Part shown: piece by piece, positions 27,301 through 38,601 of the stretch
Layout of the letters: each line of letters opens with the position of its first letter
Numbering within the stretch: position 1 is the stretch's first letter
Source of the DNA: Liolophura sinensis
Taxonomy: Eukaryota; Mollusca; Polyplacophora; Chitonida; Chitonidae
Assembly (NCBI RefSeq): GCF_032854445.1
Contig: NC_088306.1
Coordinates: 11,031,386 to 11,095,385, forward strand
Reading direction: 5' to 3'
DNA: 64,000 nt
The notes under the pieces: model-generated
Told to the model about the DNA's origin: nothing
Seen by the model: only the letters and a program-made list of their open reading frames with translations
The model's database searches: none
Program-made: the position numbers and the translations under genes

Positions 27301-28660
27301 CTGTCTGTCTGTATGTGAACAAGTTTACGAAAAGCGTTTGTGGACGGGTTCTTGTTTCCAGCTGCTAACCGTGGATCATCGTCCTGGAATTTTTAAAGGC
27401 TTCCTCACCACTGGGAGATACAATTGCCGAGTATTACCATATATGTGTCCGTGTAGTGGAAACTTTTCGTATTTTACTCTGAGAAAGTAAAAACACAAGT
27501 GAACACCTCGGTCGTCAGTTCCGCCTGCCCCTGATGCAGGCGTGAATTTGTGAAGTAAATGTTAATGCAAATATTATCCAGAACCAAACGAGCCGAACAC
27601 AGATGTCGCCCCTATCCGAGCCATCTGGATCTTGTATGATTATTGTCACGGTTTACGATCGTTAAATACCTAACAAAGAATGCAGTGATTTTAATTGCAA
27701 TAAGACGTTACTTAGGCGTAAAACCAGGCAAATTACGGGAAAAGTTATCCACGAATTCAGATGAAATTTGTTCGACAGGTTGGCTTTGAGCTAAGGACCA
27801 ATTCGTGACAATTTAATCTTGACCCGGATCAGCATCCATGACTTTTTTAAAGGACACTTTACCAATTCCAGATAGAACACAAATCCATGTTTGTCTTTTA
27901 CTTTGTAGTAGTAACTAACACAGTGTACTCTCTTTGTAAAAACTCATCACTATTTTTCTACATTCATCTGTGGCGGCGATGTGTGTTCTAGGGCCATCTT
28001 GTACACGTATTTGTACTTTATTTATTTGTTTGATTGGTGTTTAAATTGGTACTTACATTATAACAGTGTAACACTATAACTATAACTATGCAGGTTGATG
28101 GTTAAGAGCCCTAGTATGGCTGAAAGAAAACTACTCCGACGACAAACAGACCATTCGAGTGTATGGATTCTACGCAATGCCGAAAAACACCTAGTTTTTA
28201 GATAGGGGTGCAGTTACTTTACAACAACAACATCACAACAAATAGCCCTTCCTTATGATGCGATTTGCAGCACCAACTTATAGCATTCAACTTGTAGTGT
28301 TGGAAAAAAATTCGCATGTAAGATGGGCGCACGCGACTTTTCTCGGATATCGCGTTTTCCTGGTTCAGTTACGTTGCTAAGGTCTGTCGTTTCTGTTAGC
28401 ACGTTTGTTCGTGATGAGTTGTTTACTGTAATTACGTGATGTGTAATTTCATAGTATATCTTTATAAAGATTATAAGCACTAAATTGCTCAATTTCAGTG
28501 AGCGGTACACTATTCGGATTTTCCTGGTACACACGCATAGTTGTGGACTGTAAAAATCTGAAATCCACCGAGACGAAGTGTTCGAAGAGTTACGGGGAGA
28601 AACTGCTGCTAATGTGTCGACGGTAAACATTTACCGCATCTTCACACGCTCATTAAAACT
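24330..28660. repeat. Duplicated intergenic spacer, copy C (between genes 3 and 4)
   Basis: From 24332 onward the sequence is collinear with copy A from 3847 and copy B. It has extra AAAC repeats at 24595-24620. It lacks about 1.6 kb present in A (about 4585-6160), replaced by a palindrome and a short unique stretch at 25443-25505. No gene is seen. Confidence 0.8.
25443..25474. repeat. Perfect palindrome, 14-bp arms and 4-base loop, at a deletion junction
   Basis: TGTATACTAAGCTT, then ACGC, then the exact reverse complement. Copies A and B carry only the left arm here, in continuous spacer sequence. Confidence 0.9.
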
Positions 28661-28762
28661 TCCCTAGAGTAAATCCATGTCAACCGAGTGGTCCCCATAA
28701 TCAACTAACCCATTCTGAATCTTGCAGGACCAAAAACCGCATAAATTCACAAAATAAAAACA

Positions 28763-28768
28763 TTTATT
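28763..28768 (-). terminator. Candidate poly(A) signal of MFS gene 4
   Basis: AATAAA on the minus strand about 130 bp downstream of the stop codon. The block is duplicated at 18.29 kb and missing from broken gene 2. Confidence 0.5.
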
Positions 28769-28895
28769 ACCCATGAAAATATAATCGGGATAAATAACAC
28801 TGATAAGTGTATAAAACCACACAATTTTCCCTCCTCCCACGACTCCCCCCACCCCCCACCACCGCCTCCGCCCTTCTACGGCCACGCTGTTTTGT

Positions 28896-31800
28896 TCATC
28901 GTCTGGCGAAGGTTGTAGTATCCTCCATGTTGTAGTACTCCTTTCTCCTTGTCGGAATACATGTCACACGGACACAGTTAAATGCCTGAGTGCATGCGAC
29001 AAGAAGTGTTAATATTAGTATAAAGAAAAACGACCAGAAGAAGCAATCTTTTCCAACGCAAAACAAGTTTGAAGAGCCCAGATTGTCAATGTTAATATCG
29101 TAAAAATATCCAATTAACAGCTGTATAATTTGCTGTATGGCGGCAAGAGCGGCGTAAAACAACGCAGTTAAGACTCCAACCTTGGACCGTCCAAAATGGA
29201 CAACAAATAGAGACACGTAAATAGTCATGCCGGTTCCTTGACCGACGCCAACACATAGGATGATCAGATACACGGAGTAGGCGTTGAACCAAACCATGCC
29301 TGTTAACATAGCTGCTGAGAAAGTCAAGTAACCCACGAATAATAAAACGAATCCGCAAAGCTCGGAAGAGAAACGATCAAAGACGAAACCAAAGCTTAAA
29401 CGTGTCAGGAATATCACAACAGATATCAAATACACGCTGACAAGAGAATGTCTCATGTTCACGGAGACCGCTATTGCAGTGATGTTGTTAAGGCAGGCGA
29501 ATGAACATGCATAGAAAACCACAGAAGGCCAAAACGTCGTGTGGAAAAAACTGGAACGTAGCAAATCGTTGAGGGTCACTTCTGGATCTTCCTGGGTACA
29601 AGAGCCAGGATCTTTAAGCAGCCCATTTCGTTCTTCCTCTTTTCCATTCAGGCACACATCGTCATCAGCTTGCTGTTTGTTCTCGGTGAGTCTCCAGTAA
29701 AGAAGTAAATAACAAACGCTGAAGGCAATGGCACTGGCCAAGGCCAGGGTGAGAAAAAATCCAGGCAAATTATTGGAGAAGAACAGATCAATGATTCCAG
29801 CGAAAACAATCTTTCCAAAACTGCTAGCACCAACCAGTAGGCCAATGATCTTCCCAGTATGTGTTTTTGGATATAGCTCAACATTTAGACGGAATATGAC
29901 AATGCACGCCATGCAGTTAGCCGTCGCTGCAAGAAAGGAATATTTCATTATTCAAACAATACTGCGTATAGACGGGGACAATGCTTGGAATGAAGGCTAC
30001 CTTCGAAAATAAAAGTTCACAGTTTGCAAACGATTTCAAAACAGTACAAGTACAAATCAATAGCTGTCCAGGAAATTTCAGACGGACGACGTTAAGAACA
30101 GAGCTATCGACAGAAGTCGACAATGCGGTTCAAATAGATAGCTGCTCTCAATCGGCATTGTTTGACTGCCTCGGTCGTTTGATGGAGCCACTGCTTCGAA
30201 GTCGGGGGACCTGGGATCAAAGTCGGGCCAGGTTATAACAAAAAGACTTTTTACTACCTTCCTGGCGCTCATCAGGAAGGGATTAGGTCCAGTGTCAGTA
30301 TAAGGTGACTGAGTGGTACCTTCGGCATGATACTTCAGTGACGCCAGCACTTAAGCGGCATGGACTCACCCTGCCATGAGAAGACACCGTATATGTACAC
30401 ACATCCAATGACTCCTCGTTGTCATATGACTAAAAATTATTAAGCACGACGTAAAACCCCAAAAGTACATCCATACATACATGCATACATACATACATAT
30501 ATTCAGACCGGTTTCTTCGGTATCAATGTAAAGAGAGATTATCATGCCTGGTGTCTTCGGAATGTCGTTTCAGTTGGGCAGCACTATAAATGTATCGGCA
30601 TTATGGTTGGCCTGCTGCAAGAAGAGACTGTGGTCGCATGAAGAAAATGATGTTGAAAGCAAAGTTCATTTTGATTGACTCTTTTTTACCCTATATATAG
30701 GCATATTACATACCACGCTTTGTAGCATTTGATAGATCCTGTGTGTTGTTTGAAGAGGTTATTCCATCAAATGTCTTCACTCTAGGTCTTTTTCAAGTTT
30801 TAGAATGAGTATAATTCTATTTTATAAATAAATATGATTCTCTGGAGCTCTGCTTCATAACTGTGTCGAATTCCACTTAAATCGGATCTAGGTGCTATCG
30901 ACAACTGATGTAGTACACGTACCATGGTACGCTATTTGGATACTGAATATATTCATTCGCCTAGAACATTCCATGCGTCTTTCCAACATCACTGAAAACT
31001 GTTGACTGCTTCTCTTTAAATGAACCCGTCTTAACTTCGTACTTTATTAGTTATTTGGTGGTCTGTGTCGAACGTTGTTTTGGGAATTCACCCAAAACGT
31101 TCATTTTGATTGAAACCTGGCATACTAATGTCCGTGACGACTACATACTGAAGAACTTTTGACTTCTATGATGGTATGGGGTCACTTTAATACGTGGAGA
31201 AAACTGGAATGTTCAGAGTTAACCACTGACCCATGACACTTTACCGAACAACAAGGGAAGAGGAATCGCACAGTGAACAGGTCTTTATTAAAATCGGCCT
31301 TTCAGTTGGAGACGTCGTTCAGATATGACGCCTAAAAATTGCAATCAACGTTAAATCATTTGTAAATTAAAGAATGAACTAACACATGGGTTATTTCTGA
31401 AAGAATACTACTATACTTACATAAGGACAGCTGAGTCAGGTAAATCAGAAGTGGTCTGTAGTGGGTGAAAGTGTTATGGATGGCTAAGAGGGAAAATATC
31501 AGACTGGACACCGGCATCCCGATCCAGGTGAGGAGAAAGGTGGCCTTATACCCGAGGGTGGCGGTCAGAAGTGCCTCCAGAAAACACAAGCCACTCCCTA
31601 TGGATCCCATGGATGCTGCAATTTCAACTGGAACAAAAACATGTTCATTTGTTGATAAATTGTAAAAACTTAGCTGCGACTATAAAGAAGGCGGTCGGTT
31701 AGTAACATTTTAAGCATTGTGTATTTTAATATAGGTAATTCACTTAACGAGGTCCTGCGTGCAAGTCAACAGGAAATCATATACCAGATTGTTGCAGGTA

Positions 31801-33013
31801 TAGCGAATTTTTTTATGGCACCACATAGAATTGGAATATTCCAAAACTTCAAAATGTTAAATATCAGTGTAACGTTTTTGTAATTTTTGACTGGTGTTTT
31901 GCTGTAAACTCGCTGCTACGCCAGCTTTTTCAATTTATCGATAGATAAACTGACCTTTTGTGGCTGTTTAAATCCATACCATGTAGTGGTGGCCAGTTTT
32001 ATGAATGCAGGAAACTGCAAAGCCCGGAATAAACCAGTGGCCACTGGTATCGTTCTGGTTAACTCTTCCTCGTGCAATGATGCTGGTGAAAGGCAACTGG
32101 ATACACTGCCACACAAGAGAGTGATCGAGTGCTTGGGGTTTAACGTCGAACACAAGAGAGAACTGTCCAGAGGACTATTCTCTGCAAAATATATTTAATG
32201 TATTCGAGAGTTGCTTACAGTCGTAGTGTTTCGACTTTAAGCATTTCATTTTGTCCCACGAAGCACACTACACTAGTGGCGACATAGTACATGAAACTAT
32301 GTATACAGATATGCGCACCATGGCCCAGTTGTTCGAAAGTTAGCGAAAACTGGTATTAAGTCAATTTAATAATTATGATTTTTAGACAAATTCAGCAACA
32401 AAGTCTAAAGAATAACAGCAGCAAACTTAGTTCATATTTAATATACTGCTATGCAATTATTTTTGGGCTAAGCGGAAAATTGAGGACTTGGTTTAAAGTT
32501 AAATATGGTATTAAGTCTTCAACCAGTTTTGAACAACTGGGACCATATTGGAGGACATCAAGTGGACGTCACACACGTCTACGACCGTTCATTATCAGCA
32601 AGGCTCCACACACAATAAGAGAGGTACATGTAGTCTACAAATTTTCTCTGCAAGAAAGGAATCGAACCCACACCTGTTTTTTCATTTGATGTTTTATGCG
32701 AAAACGTCCGGGAGTATTTAGAGAAAATATTTTATATTTATATATATGGAGGAAGGAAACCGGGCAGAGCCCAGGGAAACCCACGAACAGGATGCTTGCA
32801 GCCCTTCCCACCTACGGCCAGAGACATCCGGGATTAAACGGCTTGCAGATTAGCGTGGCGTGTTACGTACATACCTTGAACCTGTGTCAGGTTGAACGTC
32901 TCTTTCAAAGGAATGGCATACACGTTAAATGCCATATCTATGCCATTGATGGCCGATGATAAAATGCTGAATGTCAGGCAAAGAAAGGTCAGCACTTGTG
33001 CCCGGGAAGGCAT
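28896..33013 (-). CDS. MFS transporter gene 4 (intact, nodulin-like type)
   Basis: Three coding exons join in phase: 32875-33013 (139 bp), 31421-31627 (207 bp) and 28896-29926 (1031 bp), predicting 458 aa. Donors are GTATGT and GTAAGT; acceptors are TTCCAG and TTGCAG. About 12 membrane helices are visible: TM1 at residues 7-25 in exon 1, TM2-3 in exon 2 and the rest in exon 3, with a hydrophilic loop at about residues 193-240. The segment LYPKTHTGKIIGL after TM4 and YPKTH-TGK spacing resemble nodulin-like MFS proteins; monocarboxylate-transporter-like proteins are the main alternative. It probably sits in a membrane and moves a small solute; the substrate is not known. It is the best reference copy in the cluster. 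Gene 2 is its near-identical, broken paralogue. Confidence 0.87.
30169..30500 (+). repeat. Full tRNA-headed SINE in intron 2 of gene 4
   Basis: The head CCTCGGTCGTTTGATGGAGC is followed by a core and by GTCATATGACTAAAAATT plus GCACGACGTAAAACCCC, then a CATA repeat (about 30470-30500). The tail is shared with the CACTCA-tail family elsewhere in the window, but the head is different. Confidence 0.65.
31985..32155 (-). repeat. Composite SINE relic in intron 1 of gene 4
   Basis: Counterpart of 11225-11405 in gene 2, with the same order of tail-like and core-like parts. Confidence 0.4.
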
Positions 33014-33295
33014 CTTTCACCGCCGTAGGTGCCCTCAATATATCTCTAAAACTCACTGAAACTTACGTCACCCTGACCTTCTACACTCTTTCACAGAGTT
33101 TGACTCATCTAATCGAGAGAATCGTACGGACTGGTAACCGGTGGGTAGATAATATACACGTACAATGAAAGCTTCTTTTTCTTCAAAGTTTCACCTGCTT
33201 GTCGGGTTTTCGCGTCCAGCTTTCAGAATAACATCATTAACTCAATGTTATGATAAGTTGAACGGCGTTGTCAAGAACAGTTGTATTCCATTGTC
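32258..33295. repeat. Segmental duplication block shared with 1-1035 and 11498-12540
   Basis: The block starts at ACGAAGCACACTACACTAGT, covers part of intron 1 and exon 1 of gene 4, and ends about 290 bp upstream of the start codon, where similarity to the other copies stops abruptly near 33295. This is the right border of the duplicated cluster. Confidence 0.85.
32745..32825 (-). repeat. SINE core relic in intron 1 of gene 4
   Basis: Same inverted core fragment as in genes 1 and 2. Confidence 0.6.
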
Positions 33296-34092
33296 AATGA
33301 ACTGATTCTAACAGGTTCTATTCATTAACTTAATACATGAACATTAACTTAATATATGATATGAACATCATTATACTTATGATGGCGCCAGCAGTATGTA
33401 TTTTGTCCACTGAAATTGTGTTAGTTAATTACAAGCAATTAGAAATTCAATCAGTCCGACAAAAATAATACTGGTGTAACAAGAGTAAATATTGTGACAA
33501 TCAGGACGTATAACTAGGCAAATTTAAATTCAGGTGTGCATATCTAAATATCACATAGGTCAACAAAGGAGTATAGCTTTAAGCAACAATCAAATAAATC
33601 AGAAAATACAGGTTTTATTGACGTACATCTACGCTTGTTTTAAAGACACTTGCAAAAAAATCAGTTGGACCTTCACGTCATTTAATTGACGTAAGATGTT
33701 CCTTTAACAGGTTAATATGATGACGTCACACTAAAGACATTATGACATTACTGTATTATATACCATTGTAACATTGTTTCGCTGCAAGCCTTTTTTGACG
33801 TAACATTGTATTAAGGCCCTGTGTTTCATATTGGCACCACAAGATACGCGGTAGGGCTTTTCGCTGAAACATCTCTAAGGCTGGTTAAGTGTAAGCACGA
33901 ACCTGGTGTTCAATGAACAGTCTTCGTAGAACTGAAATAGTTCGCCTGTGAACTATACTGGAAGTCCTTCCGTCATAATGCTGACCGCAGTCGTATAAGT
34001 AATATATTCTGAGGTACGATATAATACACCAATCAACTAATTAAATAAATATATGCCACATCTGAGGCATGAATAATACTATAGATATATTT
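33296..34092. other. Unique intergenic sequence with a SINE tail fragment
   Basis: No gene is seen. A decayed plus-strand SINE 3' end (CATAATGCTGACCGCAGTCG then ACACCAATCAACTAATTAAA) lies at about 33965-34052. Confidence 0.5.
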
Positions 34093-34267
34093 ATGATTCT
34101 CAGGGGGCCTCCGTGGCTCAGTTGGTTAGCGCGCTAGCGCAGCGTAATGACCCAGGATTCTCTCACCAATGCGGTTGCTATGAGTTCAAGTTCAAGTCCA
34201 TTCCGTATGTGGGAAGGTCTTCCAGCAACCTGCGGATGGTCGTAGGTTTCCCCCGGGCTCTGCCCGG

Positions 34268-34467
34268 TGTTACGGTATTGAAAACGGCAACAGAAAACAG
34301 ACTCAGTGACTCAATATTACAATGTAAACGATGCTTTATATATATATAAAATGAGACGTACAGTCTTACAGACAGTTCAACAACAACAACAAAAAAAACA
34401 TACACATCAGTATTACCGGTCTTTAAAAGTTTCCAGTTCACCTTTGCATCCCAAGGAATGTATTCCA
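34268..34467 (-). repeat. 3' LTR, truncated to 200 bp
   Basis: Matches 36618-36817 with three visible differences. Similarity stops at TATTCCA, where internal sequence begins, marking the deletion endpoint. Confidence 0.85.
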
Positions 34468-34528
34468 CCATCTTTAGCTGCATCATTAAACAAGCAAGAA
34501 ATACTTGGATCACTGTGTTGTTCAGCAA

Positions 34529-35347
34529 TCAACTCAGTCCTACAAAAAGTGGCTGATCACCACTAACAAAATTAGTATCTACTTCCTGCTGGCTGTCTAA
34601 TTTGGAAGAATCTCCATCCAACATGTTGTTGAGAAAAGTCTCACTCAAATCAACAGTACTACCCTGGTCTGTACTGACTTTTCTAGACATAGCTCTTGTA
34701 ACAACACAGGACGGATATAAACCCGCTATCTCGCTTTCAACTGGCTCTGTGACTGAATTCAGAGAAGGCTTATCAACCATTAAGGTATCAACAGTAACTT
34801 TATCATGTGCCAAGTCATTTCCCAACAACAAATGAATACCCTCAAAAGGTAATGAAGGCTTAATGCCTACCCTGACAGGTCCAGATATCAAATCTGATGA
34901 CAAATAAATATCATGAAGGGGAACACTGACAAAGTCACTAGACTCTACACCTCTAATAAGGGCACGAACCCCAGAGTATGACTCTTCAGAAAAGGGCAGA
35001 GTATTCATCAACAACAGAGACTGAGATGCCCCAGTATCCCTTAATATCTTTATAGGGGTAGCACAAGACATATCGCTTCTAAGCGACACTGAACCAGAAT
35101 TGATAAACGGAGCGAAGCTATCCATAGAGCATTAGGGAATCTTATCCAATCCCATATCAGCTAACTCAGATCTGCTTTTAACTGCTGATGTATCTTCCGG
35201 CAATGTTTTGTGCATTGCAACACAAAGACCTGTGGGCTTAGACTCATTCTGAGCTTCCCGTATCCTTTTCAACTTGTAACATTCACTCATCACGTGACCT
35301 ACCCGCTTGCAAAAATTACAAGTGACCCTATTTCGAGGACTTTCCAA
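34529..35347 (-). pseudogene. Retrotransposon zinc knuckle and aspartic protease, interrupted
   Basis: Two stretches share one frame and are separated by a TAA at 35132-35134. The first (35135-35347) holds a CX2CX4HX4C zinc knuckle (CNFCKRVGHVMSEC), which binds RNA in gag nucleocapsids. The second (34529-35125) holds an aspartic protease with the active-site motif DTGAS and a later LLLGND motif. Sequence ends shortly before the deletion junction, so no polymerase follows. This frame is shifted relative to the gag frame, with about 50 bp of overlap near 35299-35347; whether that reflects programmed frameshifting or decay cannot be decided from one copy. Confidence 0.75.
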
Positions 35348-36489
35348 TCTGAACTACGTGAACCATGAGCTGTAGAACCATTGGGGCCTGGTGTAGAGCT
35401 ACCTCTACCTGTTGCATGTGACTGGGTATTTCTACGTATAAATGAATTAAATGGCTTACCCGTGTATGTAACCTTGTGTGTCAAGGAATAATCATCAGCT
35501 AAACTGGCTGCCTCTTCAAGTGTACTCGCCTTCTGCTCATCAATGAACACCTTTACATCATTATGAATACAACGCTTGAACTCTTCTACCAGCACAAGCT
35601 GAAGCAAACTTTCAAAATCCTTGCCTATTTTCTTGGCTATACACCAGCGATCAAACAACTGCTCCTTAGCTCGACCAAACTCAACGTATGTCTGATCTCT
35701 ACCTTTTTCACAGTTACGAAATTTCTGGCGGTAAGCTTCAGGCACCAATTCATAACCCTTCAAAATTACCTCTTTCACATAGTCATAATTGGAAGCATTC
35801 TCTACACTTAACTGAGTGTAAATTTCCCTGGCCTTTCCAATTAGCACACTCTGTAATAACATAGTCCAGAACTCTTTAGGCCACTTCAAGCTATTTGCAA
35901 TTTTCTCAAAATGCAGAAAATACTTATCCACCTCTTTTTCCTGAAAGGATGGAACTAACCGAATGTATTTGGTCACATCAAATCCTGTACCCTGTCTAAA
36001 GGAAGGACCCGGTTTCTCATCTCTCTCTATCTCTAACTTTTTCATTTGGAACTCCAATTCTCTTTCCCTCTCTCTTTCCTGCCTCTCTCTCCCCTCTCTC
36101 TGCACTTCCCTCTCTCTTTCCTCTCTCTGCACTTGCACTTCCCTCTCTCTTTCCTCTCTCTGCATTTTCAACTTTTCTAACTCTATCTCATGTTCCCTCT
36201 CTTTCTCTCTCTCCTCTTTCTCCAATCTCAACTTTAACTCAAACTGCTTAAACTTAAGCTCGGCATCAGACTGACCCTCGAACTCATAATCAGATAATGC
36301 AGAACTATCAAACTTCCTTATCTCCACTAAATGTTTCAACAAAGTATGCTGCATATCTCTTTTCCTCCATGAAGACTTTATGGACAAACCTAAAAATGTC
36401 CCTAACTTAACCAAGTCTTCCTTCTTTAAACTCTCAAAAACATCCTGATCGGGCGCATTAACAAACTGTTTAGGATCAAAATCTCCCAT
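35299..36489 (-). pseudogene. Retrotransposon gag with coiled coil and SCAN-like region
   Basis: The frame is open for 396 aa starting at Met 36489, about 105 bp after the primer site. Residues 1-75 look like a helical N-terminal domain, residues about 79-155 are a long Glu/Arg-rich coiled coil (low complexity), and residues about 175-310 match the capsid-like region with features of the SCAN fold described for Gmr1-like Gypsy elements (LQSVLIGKAREIY and YRQKFRNCEKGRDQTYVEF). The zinc knuckle that should follow lies in another frame, so the original gag is broken or read by frameshift. SCAN kinship is inference from pattern. Confidence 0.75.
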
Positions 36490-36594
36490 TGTAAATATTT
36501 AGCCACTGAATCATTCACCGTTAAAATTAAGCAATCGCTTCTCACTTGTGTTTAACTTCAAATCTCCGGTGCAAAACAAAAAGGAAACAATCAG

Positions 36595-36612
36595 TTCCCG
36601 GACAAGCCCCCA
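36595..36612 (-). other. Primer-binding site, tRNA-Pro-like
   Basis: Minus strand TGGGGGCTTGTCCGGGAA, 5 bases after the 5' LTR. It differs at two positions from the classic tRNA-Pro site TGGGGGCTCGTCCGGGAT. It fixes the orientation of the element and the LTR boundary. Confidence 0.8.
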
Positions 36613-36617
36613 ATTTC

Positions 36618-37624
36618 TGTTACGGTATTGAAAACGGCAACAGAAAACAGACTCAGTGACTCAATATTACAATGTAAACAATGCTTTATATATATATAAA
36701 ATGAGACATACAGTTTTACAGACAGTTCAACAACAACAACAAAAAAAACATACACATCAGTATTACCGGTCTTTAAAAGTTTCCAGTTCACCTTTGCATC
36801 CCAAGGAATGTATTCCAGGAAATCCAACGTAAAGACCATGGGATAAACACACAATTCACAAATTGTCCTAGACAGGTACTTCGCCAGGTTAGCGAACACG
36901 AACACAGTACACAGGTTACACAGAACTGGAACAGTCAAGCCTTTGAATGACGTCACACCCGCAGAGCACAACACAGGGCAAATACAGGCATGGAGGTATA
37001 ATCCACTTCAGATCAGTCACGGCTCCCGCAGAAGCTCACAAACGAGCCGTTCAGAGACGTATAGTAATGTCACCTTGTGGCAGAACGAACGTACTTTGCC
37101 AAAACTGAAAACTTCAGTTTAGAGTCCTTGACGACCTTGTCGGTCAGGTGAGGTCAGCGTGTTAAACAAATTACACAGTCCACACTGTATAATCATAATA
37201 AAGATCCGAACACCAATAAACGTGGCTTCCGCAGAAATTCACATAAACCAGACATCAGTACTACTGTGGTACACAAACGGTGCCGGCATAAAAATCTGTC
37301 CTCCCAAATGAAACTGGCATCACCAGCTCATATAAACATAATGGACTCTATACGAGAGCGTCGCACACTCTCCTGGCTCCCAGTGGATGCAGCAAAAATA
37401 CCTCCCCTCTGCACAGAAAACACGGCTTATATACGGTCCAGGTGGATTCAACTATTCTTAGACACAGAATTAACAGCCAATGAACAGCCAGTTAAATAAA
37501 CAGAGCCTTGAACAAGATGCTTTCGGCCAGGTCCGCGCTGTACATATATAACAGGGCCTGTTATGCTTTCACAAAGGTCCGCAGACTAACAGCACATGAA
37601 GACGTTAAATAGTCATACATAACA
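36618..37624 (-). repeat. 5' LTR, 1007 bp, complete
   Basis: Bounded by TGTTA and TAACA, with the target duplication CCGG outside. An ATATATATATAAAA stretch near 36690 is present in both LTRs. Confidence 0.8.
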
Positions 37625-37755
37625 CCGGTTTCCAACCACCATAATGCTGGCCGCCGTCGTATAAGTGAAATATTCTTGAGTACGGCGTAAAACACCAATC
37701 AAATAAATAAATAAAATGATTCTCAATTTTAACCGCATTGACAAAGAAACACGCA

Positions 37756-38018
37756 GGGGCTGTGTGACCGAGACAGTTAGCACGCCAGTGCAGCGCAATT
37801 ACCCAGGAGGCTCCCACCGAAAAGTTCAAGTCCAGCTCATGCTGATTTCCTCTCCGGGCCATACGTGGGAAGTTCTGTCAGCAACCTGTGGATGGTCTTG
37901 GGTTTCCCCCGGGTTTTGCTCAGTTTCCTCCCACCATAATGTTGGCCGCCGTCATATAAGTGAAATATTCTTCAGTACGGCGTAAAACATTTATCAAATA
38001 AACAAATCAAATAAATGA
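37756..38018 (+). repeat. SINE, same family as the split one
   Basis: The head GGGGCTGTGTGACCGAGACA is followed by the core GGTTTCCCCCGGG and the tail GTACGGCGTAAAAC ending in AAATAAA repeats. It lies 30 bp to the right of the previous SINE in the same orientation. No clear target duplication was found. Confidence 0.8.
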
Positions 38019-38174
38019 AAGACGCCAATGGTCTTTTCCCTTGCTGCCATGGTGACAGCAGGAAGTCATCTATTTTTACCTTATATACCAAAACACAACA
38101 AAACAAATAATTTCAGTATTAATTTGTAATGACTATTTTTCAAAACACTAGAATGTAGATATTACAGACTTTGT

Positions 38175-38280
38175 TTTTGTTTGTTGCTTTGTTTGTTTTT
38201 GTTTTTTTTTTGTTGTTGTTGTTATTGTTGTTGCTGTTGTTGTTGTTTGTTTGGGGGGGGGGGTTGTTGTTTTTTTTTCA
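38175..38280. repeat. Simple-sequence tract
   Basis: TTTG and TTG repeats, a run of G and a run of T in succession. Confidence 0.9.
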
Positions 38281-38445
38281 AACAGCCAGCATAACTTCAA
38301 ACATATCCAAACAATTCTGTGGAGCGATTCATGGACGGCTGTAAAAGTTTACAGCGTTACTATATATGTGTGAAGAGTAGACAAGTGTAAACCACCCACA
38401 CAGGTTACAGTGATACCAATCCCATCAACTCTAAAGAGACCAGGT

Positions 38446-38451
38446 TTTATT
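38446..38451 (-). terminator. Candidate poly(A) signal of the TRPC gene
   Basis: AATAAA on the minus strand about 150 bp after the TRPC stop codon. Confidence 0.45.
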
Positions 38452-38601
38452 TATAGCTCGGAAACATTGTTTCGGTCGTCTCATGCGAAAGACTGTACAA
38501 TGGGAACATTTTCGCGTGCAGTATCTCGATTATTGCTCTCACGATTGATACCTGCAGGTGATTCATTGTTGATCAATTATGCTAATTTCCATGATTGCCG
38601 G

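Larger units (their letters stand above)
34268..37624 (-). mobile_element. Deleted Ty3/Gypsy-type LTR retrotransposon (gag-protease only)
   Basis: The element is 3357 bp, starts TGTTA and ends TAACA, and is flanked by a 4-bp target duplication CCGG (34264-34267 and 37625-37628). On the minus strand the order is 5' LTR (36618-37624), tRNA-Pro-like primer site, gag, zinc knuckle, protease, then a direct jump to the remnant 3' LTR (34268-34467). Reverse transcriptase, RNase H, integrase, polypurine tract and about 800 bp of the 3' LTR are missing. Over the 200 bp of LTR that can be compared I count three differences, all transitions, which suggests a recent insertion followed by internal deletion. 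It cannot move on its own. Confidence 0.85.
34103..37715 (+). repeat. tRNA-derived SINE split by an LTR retrotransposon
   Basis: The 5' part (34103-34267) begins GGGGCCTCCGTGGCTCAG with pol III A-box-like (TGGCTCAGTTGGTTAGCGCG) and B-box-like (GAGTTCAAGTCC) segments. The 3' part resumes at about 37629 with CACCATAATGCTGGCCGCCG and ends in AAATAAATAAATAAA. A 10-bp target-site duplication, ATGATTCTCA, flanks the whole at 34093-34102 and 37716-37725. The core resembles MetaSINE-type elements known from several invertebrate phyla; that family name is from memory and unverified. Confidence 0.85.

Noticed and set aside
34103..34200. tRNA gene suggested by GTGGCTCAGTTGGTTAGCGC and a B-box-like segment
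   Set aside because: It is the head of a SINE: the core, tail and target duplication follow, and the acceptor stem does not close.
35963..36274. 103-aa Ser/Leu-rich plus-strand open frame
   Set aside because: Antisense of the Glu/Arg-rich coiled coil of the retrotransposon gag.
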